Shown in pieces: positions 57,501 through 64,000 of a DNA stretch of 64,000 nt; position 1 is the stretch's first letter, and every line of letters begins with the position of its first letter. The notes under the pieces were generated by a model, which did no database searches, was not told the origin of the DNA, and worked only from the letters and a program-made list of their open reading frames with translations. The translations under genes and the position numbers were made by a program. This DNA is from HGM11367 sp964600435 (GTDB lineage Bacteria; Bacillota; Clostridia; Christensenellales; UBA1242), in the NCBI GenBank assembly GCA_964600435.1, contig CAZRJB010000003.1, forward strand, positions 40,568 through 104,567, written 5' to 3'.

Positions 57501-59207
57501 TTAAACTTTTAAAATTTCGGTGGTTTCATTTTTGTTGTTGCTTTTTATCGGATTTAAAATGATAATGTTTAATAAATCGTTGATATATATATTGTTTTTA
57601 TGATAATAATATTTCATATCTTTTTTCAAATCTTTTAGCAGATTAGGTTTCATTTTTATAATGTGTTTCAAACGTTTTTTAATGTCTTTAATGTAATAAA
57701 AAATGTTTTGATATTCTTTTGTTTGCCTAAAGTTTTTGTTGTTTATTGCCTTTGCTTTGATTAGTTTTAAAACTTCTATATATTTTTCTATTTCAAGATT
57801 GATTTCTAAAATTTTTTTAGCGCTTTCATTTGGTTTTTCTAATATTGACAAGAGATATGAAACATTGCTATTTGTGGTTTGTAACATTTTTAAACAATCA
57901 GAGCAATCAATTGGCACAGAATCGTTTTCTAAACGTTTAAGTTGCCTTAATTTTATTGATTCGTGTCTGGTTTTTAAAATATCTTCTAAAGTGTCATTTG
58001 GCAAAACAGAGCCATTTACAACAAAAACTGTATCATGTTTTTGGTCTGATTTTTTAAGAATATGCTCCACCATGTTTATTCTTCCAACGTTTATTGGTGC
58101 ATTATCTGCGCATAGAGGCATGTTTTGTTGTTTATATAAGTTTTGCACACGATTTGGAAAAACATTGCCCAAAGTTTTTTCTGGATGCAAGTGAACTCCA
58201 TGATAATCACTGCCACACGTTTGATACAAGTTTCGCTCCAAACAAATTTGGTCAATTACCTTATCAAGTCTGGATTCAAAGTTGGACGAATAAAATTTTT
58301 CAATTCCACTAATTTTGTAACCGCAAATTTTTTCATATGCATCTATAAAATAATCAAAAACCATTTTTGGTTGATTTAAATGCATAAAATCTGAAAAAGA
58401 GCCATGTTTGCTGGTTTGCGAACAAATATCTTTTATTGTGATTTTTTCTTTGTCGGCAAGGTATTTTAACCCAGCACTAGAAATTCTAATTATTGAAGGG
58501 TGTGCAATAACCAATTCTCCACCTGCATGTTTAACCAATTTTGCAATGTCGGATAGTTTTAATCTGCCATAACTTTCAGCACTTCTTTCATAGGTTAAAA
58601 AATTTGAAATATATGGAGAAATTTCTTCTTTAACACTTTCTAAACTGATGTTTATTGCTTCTTTTTTAAAGTATTCTTCTATTAAATCAATAAAAACATT
58701 TTGAAATTTGTCTATTTTTTTGAGAGTGGACATATGTTCTAAAGTAGAAAATGGAATATTGATGTCAAACCTTTCACAAATTGCCCTTCTGGCAGCACAA
58801 ATTTGCAAGCCAAGATTATCATTATTAGAAAACTTTTTGTGAGTTATTTTTGAATATGCAGAAAGTTCTTTGTCGTTTTCATCAAAGCCATAGGCGAGTG
58901 TGTGGCAACGTGTAAAAACTCTTTGCTGGTCAAACAAAGTTGTCATTTCAACAAGGTCGGTTGTAAATTCGATTCCGCTGATTAGTTTTACTTTGGAATA
59001 TGTGTTTGTGGAATTTAAAATCTCCCTAGCTTTTTGAACACCCAAAATAGAATTGTGGTCAGTTATTGCAATAACACAATCAGCACCACCAGTGCGCTCT
59101 GCCTTTTTTTGTGCTTTTTCAAGCACCTCATCAATTGTCATATCACATTTATCTTCGTCTGAATAAATTGTGTGAATGTGCATATCAACAAATGAATAGT
59201 TTGACAT
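57501..59207 (-). CDS. PHP-domain phosphoesterase with long C-terminal extension
   Basis: 568 aa, about twice a simple PHP protein. PHP metal ligands are all visible: DMHIHTIYSDEDKC, AITDHNSI, ISGIEFTTD, LVIAHPSI and CGSDYHGVHLHP. The last 200 residues are helical and Lys/Asn-rich with CSDCLKM, and match nothing I recognise. The fold serves 5'-3' RNA/DNA exonucleases (RNase AM-like) and histidinol phosphatases; the substrate is unknown. Forms a two-gene operon with the zinc-ribbon protein upstream. Confidence 0.82.
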   Translation of the reverse strand: MSNYSFVDMHIHTIYSDEDKCDMTIDEVLEKAQKKAERTGGADCVIAITDHNSILGVQKAREILNSTNTYSKVKLISGIEFTTDLVEMTTLFDQQRVFTRCHTLAYGFDENDKELSAYSKITHKKFSNNDNLGLQICAARRAICERFDINIPFSTLEHMSTLKKIDKFQNVFIDLIEEYFKKEAINISLESVKEEISPYISNFLTYERSAESYGRLKLSDIAKLVKHAGGELVIAHPSIIRISSAGLKYLADKEKITIKDICSQTSKHGSFSDFMHLNQPKMVFDYFIDAYEKICGYKISGIEKFYSSNFESRLDKVIDQICLERNLYQTCGSDYHGVHLHPEKTLGNVFPNRVQNLYKQQNMPLCADNAPINVGRINMVEHILKKSDQKHDTVFVVNGSVLPNDTLEDILKTRHESIKLRQLKRLENDSVPIDCSDCLKMLQTTNSNVSYLLSILEKPNESAKKILEINLEIEKYIEVLKLIKAKAINNKNFRQTKEYQNIFYYIKDIKKRLKHIIKMKPNLLKDLKKDMKYYYHKNNIYINDLLNIIILNPIKSNNKNETTEILKV

Positions 59208-59224
59208 AATTTCCCCTTTTTTGT

Positions 59225-59923
59225 TTATCTGTTTGTTTTTATAACTTTCAAAATATATGTTTTTAAATCTTCTTTTAAAATTACTTTTTTGGATAATTTT
59301 TCAAACAAAGTTAATGCTTCGTCTTTGTTTCCAAGGTTTGCTAAATTTTCTATGTATAAAATTTTTAAAAACACGTTCGAAGTGTTAAATTGAGTAAAAT
59401 AAAAGTCAATTTGTTTTCTATTTATTAAAATGCTATCTTTTATTAATGTATCAAGTTTGTCATATAAATCATCATTATCTTCTTCGCCACCAAGTTCATC
59501 TTGTGACCTGCGATATTTTTGAGCCATTACAATTTTTAGTTCAATTGCTTTGTTTACTGTTCTGATGTATTTTTCTAAGTCTTTTGCTTCTAAGCAAACA
59601 AAAGAATAGGCTTCGTATAGGTTTGCTGGAACTTCGGAAGAATGATTGTTATACAACTCCTTGTCTAGTCCATCTAAATATGCATAGTTTAAAACATTTT
59701 TATATTCTAAAGATTTTTTTACATCTGAATATAAAACGCCTTCAATTCCAGTTATGTCGGTTGAAATAAAACCACAATTAGGGCATTTGTACACATATAT
59801 GTCTTTATATTTGTTATAGTTTGCCAAATCTTTTGTTATTAAACTAAAGTTTTCATCACCAAAGGAATATGTTGCATAATTCCCGCAACAGGTGCAAAAA
59901 CCTTCATCTTCTAAAATTTTCAT
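59225..59923 (-). CDS. Zinc-ribbon protein with helical C-terminus, unknown function
   Basis: 232 aa from the ATG at 59923 (GGGG upstream); an earlier ATG at 59941 precedes the predicted transcription start. Two Cys pairs (CTCC near residue 10, CPNC near 48) form a zinc ribbon; the rest is helical with TPR-like spacing (YIENLANLGNKDEALTLFEKL). A weak likeness to DUF2225 was considered. Cotranscribed with the PHP gene 17 nt downstream, so it may hold or guide the substrate. Confidence 0.7.
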   Translation of the reverse strand: MKILEDEGFCTCCGNYATYSFGDENFSLITKDLANYNKYKDIYVYKCPNCGFISTDITGIEGVLYSDVKKSLEYKNVLNYAYLDGLDKELYNNHSSEVPANLYEAYSFVCLEAKDLEKYIRTVNKAIELKIVMAQKYRRSQDELGGEEDNDDLYDKLDTLIKDSILINRKQIDFYFTQFNTSNVFLKILYIENLANLGNKDEALTLFEKLSKKVILKEDLKTYILKVIKTNR

Positions 59924-59945
59924 ATTTTCCCCTATTTTCATTTTT

Positions 59946-59974
59946 ATGATAGCACATATTCTTGTTTTTTACAA
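59946..59974 (-). promoter_or_regulatory. Promoter for the zinc-ribbon/PHP operon
   Basis: Minus strand TTGTAA (59969-59974), 17 bp, TATCAT (59946-59951) preceded by TGTGC. Confidence 0.6.
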
Positions 59975-60055
59975 TATGCAATTTTAACAAATTTTAAAAA
60001 AATTACAAAAAGTTATATTTTTTATAAAAAAACAGAATTAAAACAAATAATTATA

Positions 60056-60961
60056 CTAATTTGTTTTGTTTAAAACGGATTTTATTGCATTAACACAGTT
60101 TTCAAATTTAACAACATCTTGTTCGCAAAGCTTTAAACTTAAAACTCTTTCCACACCATTTTTACCTAGAACCGCAGGTTGACCAATGTACACTCCATAT
60201 GTTTCGTTATAACAAGAAACAGTAAAAATTTTTTTAGAATCTTCTAAGATTGCATTTGTTAAGCGTGCCAAACATATGCCTATTCCGTAGCAAGTGTTCC
60301 CCTTTTTGTTGATTATTTCGTATGCAGAATTTCTAACATCAAAGGTTATTTTTTCCATGTCGGATTCAGTTAAATATTCACTTGCTTTGTTTAAGCCAAT
60401 TTGCATATTGTTGAATGGAATAAATTCGCTATCGCCATGTTCGCCAATAACATAACCATGAATGCTTTTTGGATTTATTCTAGTAATGTTGCTCACCAAA
60501 AAACGCAATCTGGCACTGTCTAGCAATGTTCCACTTCCAACAACTTTGTTTTTTTCAAAACCGCTGAGTTTTTGAGTTATGTTTGTCATTACATCGAGCG
60601 GATTTGTTGCAATTAAATAAACACCATTAAAATTTGTTTTGTTTATTTCTTCAATAATAGATTTAAAAACCTGATGATTTTTTTGAATAAGGTCTGCCCT
60701 TGTTTCTCCAACTTCTTGATTTCTTCCTGCAGTTATGCAAACAATGTCTGCATTGTTGCAGTCGGAATAGTTTCCTGCATGAATGTTCATTTTGCAAGGC
60801 CCCAAACTTTGAGCATGCATTAAATCTAATGCTTCCCCTTCTATTTTGTTTTTGTTTAAGTCTATTAAAACAAGTTCGTTAACTCTTGAGGTCTTGTTAA
60901 CCAAACTATATGCATAAGCCATACCCACATTGCCACAGCCAATTATTACTACTTTTGACAT
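60056..60961 (-). CDS. ldh: L-lactate dehydrogenase
   Basis: 301 aa. Rossmann motif IGCGNVGMAYAYSL, Asp after beta-2 (LVLIDLNKN) for NAD, substrate loop AGRNQEVGETR with Gln at the lactate/malate-determining position (favours pyruvate), LDSARLRFLVSN and active-site GEHGDSEF. Regenerates NAD in fermentation. Single gene with its own promoter. Confidence 0.94.
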   Translation of the reverse strand: MSKVVIIGCGNVGMAYAYSLVNKTSRVNELVLIDLNKNKIEGEALDLMHAQSLGPCKMNIHAGNYSDCNNADIVCITAGRNQEVGETRADLIQKNHQVFKSIIEEINKTNFNGVYLIATNPLDVMTNITQKLSGFEKNKVVGSGTLLDSARLRFLVSNITRINPKSIHGYVIGEHGDSEFIPFNNMQIGLNKASEYLTESDMEKITFDVRNSAYEIINKKGNTCYGIGICLARLTNAILEDSKKIFTVSCYNETYGVYIGQPAVLGKNGVERVLSLKLCEQDVVKFENCVNAIKSVLNKTN

Positions 60962-60987
60962 TATAAAACACCTTCCTTATGTGTTTT

Positions 60988-61016
60988 AGTATATTACAAC
61001 CATAAAAAAATAGCAA
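60988..61016 (-). promoter_or_regulatory. Promoter for ldh
   Basis: Minus strand TTGCTA (61011-61016), 17 bp, TATACT (60988-60993). Leader about 20 nt with a GGAAGG RBS. Confidence 0.6.
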
Positions 61017-61061
61017 TTATTTCAATATTTTTAAAAATGAAATAAATTGCCAATTTTGAGA

Positions 61062-61730
61062 TTAGTTTACAGTAACATCAAAAGTTACAACTTTTTTCTC
61101 TTTTGCATATATGTTTCCAACAGTAAAACCTGATGCCAAATTGACATTGGAACGGACTTCGCCGTCAACTTTAACCGTTCCAGAAACAAGAGTAACATCT
61201 GATGGAAGTTGGTCTTTTAAAACAACACTATTTTGCGTTACGTTGCCAACATTTTGAATTTCTATTTGATAGGTTAATTTTTCGCCTTGTTTTGCTCCTG
61301 ATTTATCTGATGTTTTATTAACCGACAATTCCCCGCTTGCCAATTCCATTTTTAATGTGTTAGATTTTTCATTTTCATATTGAACCCCGTTTGCCACATA
61401 GTTTATTGTTGAAAAAACCGACATTACGCTTGGTGGGTCGCTATCTACCAAAACCTTATATGTTATTGTTGCACTATTAGATGCTTTTATTACATTCTGA
61501 AGAGTAAATCCATTTACTGGGTTATAGCCTGGATATGATGTGCCGTCAACATAAACAGAAAGATTTTTAAAACTTATGCCTTGACTTAATGTATCTACAA
61601 TATATATGTTTGATATATCAAACTGGCTTTTGTTGGTTAAAGTTAAAGTTTGGTTTACTTCGTTGCCTGCCATAACAATATCTGCCGATGCCGTTCTTAC
61701 CATTGTGAAATTAATTACGTCGTTTGCCAT
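61062..61730 (-). CDS. DUF11 repeat protein, second of a pair
   Basis: 222 aa, two DUF11-type beta-sandwich repeats (about 1-110 and 115-222). Each has an LTLTN/IQNVGN motif, a D.L..G or D.LP.. segment and a VDG..YNP..GF.L or VDGE..GFTVG strand. No signal peptide and no sorting signal, so secretion would need another route; assembly within the mother cell would be possible. About 16 nt after the first paralogue, hence one operon. Confidence 0.8.
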   Translation of the reverse strand: MANDVINFTMVRTASADIVMAGNEVNQTLTLTNKSQFDISNIYIVDTLSQGISFKNLSVYVDGTSYPGYNPVNGFTLQNVIKASNSATITYKVLVDSDPPSVMSVFSTINYVANGVQYENEKSNTLKMELASGELSVNKTSDKSGAKQGEKLTYQIEIQNVGNVTQNSVVLKDQLPSDVTLVSGTVKVDGEVRSNVNLASGFTVGNIYAKEKKVVTFDVTVN

Positions 61731-61746
61731 ATAAACTCCTTTTTTT

Positions 61747-62511
61747 CTAATCTACCTTTACATTAAATTTTACAATTGTTTTTTCGCCAGCATTTAAATT
61801 GTTTAGGCTAAACCCAGTAATGGGGTTATATTCCGTATAAGATATATCGTCTATTAAAACACTGCTCTCCACAAACCTCATGTTTGGCAAAAGTTCATCT
61901 TTAAAAAAGATGTTCGTATTTGCCACTTCACCAGTGTTTTGTATGGTGTTTGTGTATGTTACAACATCACCACTAATAACAGCCGATTTGTTGCAAATCT
62001 TTTCTATTGATATTTTGTTGTTTACAACATTTAAACTAAGACTGTTAGATTGTTCAGTTATTGAAGTTCTTTCAACAAAATCATAGGTTATGTTTGAAAT
62101 TGTAGAAATTGTGCTTGATGTTGGGTTGTTATCAATTGTGAGAAAATATTTTATAACAACAACTTCACCAGAAGCAATAGCATTAGGCAAATAAAACATG
62201 CTCGCTTCATATGTTGGATATTCCACATTGTTTATTGTTATTGAACCTTGTTTAAATGTTGCCCCAGCACCAATTGTGTCCATGATTTTTACATTTGTTA
62301 TTTCTTGTTCGGTATTGTTTGTTAAGGTTAAAACTTGGTCCACTTCTTGATTTGGGGTACAATATTGACTTAAAGATGTTCTTTCTTTTAAAAAAGATGT
62401 TGTTAAGTTTTCTGTGTAAGCTTCGTTTGTTTCAATATTGTTTGTTTTTTGTGAACCATCTGGAAGACTATATTTTGACGTTATTTGTGCTTTGTTAACT
62501 ATTTTAGTCAT
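61747..62511 (-). CDS. DUF11 repeat protein, first of a pair
   Basis: 254 aa with an N-terminal strand region (TKIVNKAQITSKYSLPDGSQKTNNIETNEA) and two DUF11 repeats similar to its neighbour, e.g. VLTLTNNTEQEITNVKIMDTIGAG and NTIQNTGEVANTNIFFKDELLPNMRF. No signal peptide. GAGG precedes the ATG. The two genes most likely arose by duplication. The candidate sigma-K-like promoter suggests spore-coat or exosporium use; this is inference. Confidence 0.8.
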   Translation of the reverse strand: MTKIVNKAQITSKYSLPDGSQKTNNIETNEAYTENLTTSFLKERTSLSQYCTPNQEVDQVLTLTNNTEQEITNVKIMDTIGAGATFKQGSITINNVEYPTYEASMFYLPNAIASGEVVVIKYFLTIDNNPTSSTISTISNITYDFVERTSITEQSNSLSLNVVNNKISIEKICNKSAVISGDVVTYTNTIQNTGEVANTNIFFKDELLPNMRFVESSVLIDDISYTEYNPITGFSLNNLNAGEKTIVKFNVKVD

Positions 62512-62528
62512 GCATTTTACCTCAAAAA

Positions 62529-62556
62529 CATACTATGTTTGGCGGCTATTTTATGT
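62529..62556 (-). promoter_or_regulatory. Candidate sigma-K-like promoter for the DUF11 pair
   Basis: Minus strand AC (62555-62556), 17 bp, CATAGTATG (62529-62537). One mismatch to CATAnnnTA; spacing equals that at 4713-4740. Confidence 0.35.
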
Positions 62557-62651
62557 TAAATTTTAATATTTATGTAAAAGAGTTGTTCATGTGTTAACCA
62601 TTTTTATCAAAATCATTTAATTTAAGGTTTACTAACATTAATATTCAAAAA

Positions 62652-62873
62652 TCAAAAAAGTTGAAAACAAAATTCCAACTTTGATGCAAAACATAGATAA
62701 TCATATATGTTTTTGTGGTTAGATATTCTTATTGATTTATTCATATTGTCGTAATGTATAAACAAGTAAAGCGACTCCGATTTATTGCTTTTGTTTAGGT
62801 CAAAACTAAATCCGTGCTTTTTATTTATCACTTCTTGCGCCAAAGTTTCAACTTTATTGTAATCAATATTCAT
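62652..62873 (-). CDS. Unknown 73-aa protein
   Basis: Small soluble protein (NIDYNKVETLAQEVINKKHG start), no membrane helix. AGGAGG lies 8 nt upstream of the ATG at 62873; a GTG 9 nt earlier would overlap the RBS and is rejected. Ends in a hydrophobic CFASKLEFCFQLF. Lies between the LRR gene and the DUF11 pair. No family recognised. Confidence 0.6.
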   Translation of the reverse strand: MNIDYNKVETLAQEVINKKHGFSFDLNKSNKSESLYLFIHYDNMNKSIRISNHKNIYDYLCFASKLEFCFQLF

Positions 62874-62958
62874 ATCTTCCACCTCCTATTTTACCATATA
62901 ATAACACATTTGAACACCCAAAAAACGGATTTCAAAAAAATATTTTTAAATTTTTCGC

Positions 62959-62990
62959 AAAAAAATCGCGGAGTTTGTTCTCCACGACTT
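62959..62990 (-). terminator. Terminator after the LRR gene
   Basis: Minus strand TCGTGGAG, 6 nt, CTCCGCGA followed by TTTTTTT; one G-T pair. Confidence 0.85.
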
Positions 62991-63019
62991 TTATTTTGAT
63001 TAAGTTTTAAATATATTTA

Positions 63020-64000
63020 TTATTCTCCTGTTGTTGTCCAAGTGGTTGGAACACCATTTACATAATGCCAATAGTTGCCAGTTGTTGTTGGTTCGTTTTC
63101 GCTGTAATAGTATCTTGTTGCAGAAGTTAATTCTGCATTTGAACTATCAATATTAATTGCGCTCCATTGAGTTTCTGTTCCGCAATAATATATCGCACTC
63201 AAATTAGAACTATCTTCAAATATATCTTGTCCAATAACAGTAATACTGCTTGGAATTACAATACTTGTTAGTCCAGGATAACAGCAAAATGCGAAATCAT
63301 CAATACTTGTTGCAGTGTCAGGAATAGTTGAATTTTCAAGACCAGCAAGAACCTTGTTAGTTTCCGTTTCAATCAAACAGTTTCCTTCAACGTGATATTT
63401 TGTATTTCCACTTTCAACAATAATTTCTGTAAGCCCCGTGCACCCAATAATAGGGCAACCACGAATTTCAGTTACACTAGCAGGAATAACTATTTTTGTT
63501 AGTGCATGACACCAAGTAAAAGAGCCATTACTTAAACTAGTTATATTAGGAAATTCAATACTTAATATTTCTGTTTCATAAAAGAATGCACCCGGCCCTA
63601 TTTGCGTTACAGGAATTCCATTATGAGTCGCTGGAATTTTTATATACTTAGCCGTTGCATCACCAATAGAGGCAACCGCATAATATTGATCCGCATCACC
63701 CCCTCTATAGAGAGTATAGCCAAGTCCTTGTGTTTCTTCAACAAAATCACAAACGCATTTACCATCAACAAATGTATGATTTTCAGCATTAGTAATTGTG
63801 GTTGCATCACAAACCGAACACTCTTGCCAGTGAGTTGTATCATTATTTTTGTATTCGTAAGAATGAGTTATTGTTCTTGTTGCTCCACAAACATTACAAG
63901 TTGTATCACAATCATTATCGTAAGTGTGAGCTGCTTTGTCTTTTATATCTTCACACCCTGTGCATTTATGCCAGTGGTCAGAACTATCTGTTATCCATGT
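63020..64000 (-). CDS. BspA-like leucine-rich-repeat surface protein, N-terminus beyond the window
   Basis: 327 codons visible, open to the right edge. From the N-side: Cys/His-rich repeats (HWHKCTGCEDIKDKAAHTYD, then TTCNVCGATRT, THWQECSVCDATT), then LRR_5 (BspA type) repeats of the form GLTSIVIPSSITVIG. The C-terminus is the common clostridial tail YWHYVNGVPTTWTT. Expected at the cell surface, possibly for adhesion. The signal peptide is not visible. No LPXTG motif at the C-terminus. Confidence 0.88.
   Translation of the reverse strand, partial: TWITDSSDHWHKCTGCEDIKDKAAHTYDNDCDTTCNVCGATRTITHSYEYKNNDTTHWQECSVCDATTITNAENHTFVDGKCVCDFVEETQGLGYTLYRGGDADQYYAVASIGDATAKYIKIPATHNGIPVTQIGPGAFFYETEILSIEFPNITSLSNGSFTWCHALTKIVIPASVTEIRGCPIIGCTGLTEIIVESGNTKYHVEGNCLIETETNKVLAGLENSTIPDTATSIDDFAFCCYPGLTSIVIPSSITVIGQDIFEDSSNLSAIYYCGTETQWSAINIDSSNAELTSATRYYYSENEPTTTGNYWHYVNGVPTTWTTTGE

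Noticed and set aside
62874..62882. GTG start for the 73-aa gene
   Set aside because: The GTG overlaps the AGGAGG element itself, so it cannot be the start.
1..64000. tRNA, rRNA, CRISPR, IS or prophage elements
   Set aside because: No cloverleaf with CCA-type arms, no regularly spaced repeats, no transposase or integrase frames were noticed.
1..64000. Stop-codon reassignment (TGA as Trp)
   Set aside because: The visible genes use TGG for Trp and contain no internal TGA; TGA is used as a stop (e.g. at 21008).

Overview
The window looks like chromosome from a low-GC, endospore-forming Firmicute, most likely an uncultured gut-type member of the Clostridia. Evidence: very AT-rich DNA, strong AGGAGG-type ribosome binding sites, sporulation genes (spoIVA, a SpoIVFB-type M50 protease), and several families typical of clostridia (DUF4364, TIGR04086, HemZ, DUF1667, the MtaB/RsmE cluster). 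Pyruvate phosphate dikinase, L-lactate dehydrogenase, GAPDH and RpiB fit a fermentative anaerobe. No tRNA, rRNA, CRISPR array, IS element, transposase or phage gene was seen.

Layout: 1-2.2 kb, a metal-efflux ATPase (cut by the window edge) with its CadC/ArsR repressor and an operator set between -35 and -10. 2.4-4.7 kb, rpiB, a membrane protein and gap. 4.7-9.3 kb, a probable sporulation-related protein, a small coiled-coil membrane protein, ppdK and a small unknown gene. 9.4-11.8 kb, fakA-like and asp23 genes diverging from rpmB. 12-17 kb, rimM-trmD-rbgA-rnhB-yraN, ogg and a U32 peptidase/tRNA hydroxylation gene. 17.2-22.6 kb, spoIVA, then a minus-strand run: a 68-aa membrane protein, a SpoIVFB-like protease, a Pycsar-effector-like membrane protein, an unknown 115-aa protein, a four-TM protein and a signal-peptidase-like protein. 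22.7-24.6 kb, a 47-aa membrane peptide and nifS-nifU. 24.7-27.5 kb, ftsA-ftsZ plus an unknown gene. 27.8-33.3 kb, unknown genes, an SDR, DUF4364, an ABC exporter and a secreted protein.

33.3-50.8 kb is a long minus-strand housekeeping block: hemZ, rel, recJ, secF, secD, TIGR04086, a 28-aa membrane peptide, tgt, queA, ruvB, ruvA, ruvC, yebC, a SpoU methyltransferase, HIT, mtaB, rsmE. It is followed by a plus-strand flavoprotein operon (50.9-53.9 kb), then minus-strand clpX, clpP, tig, a PHP phosphoesterase with a zinc-ribbon partner, ldh, two DUF11 proteins, a small unknown and a BspA-like leucine-rich-repeat surface protein cut by the right edge.

The most notable points are: a SecD/SecF pair that appears by eye to have lost the transmembrane acidic and arginine residues of the proton relay; a long Rel protein with an intact synthetase but no recognisable HD hydrolase residues; the unusual operon downstream of the SpoIVFB-like protease; a NifU lacking canonical cysteines; two genes whose predicted transcription start coincides with the start codon (leaderless); a spoIVA terminator hairpin that also contains the promoter and RBS of the next gene; and two promoters with sigma-K-like spacing in front of putative spore-surface genes. 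All homology statements come from motif recognition by eye; no search was run.
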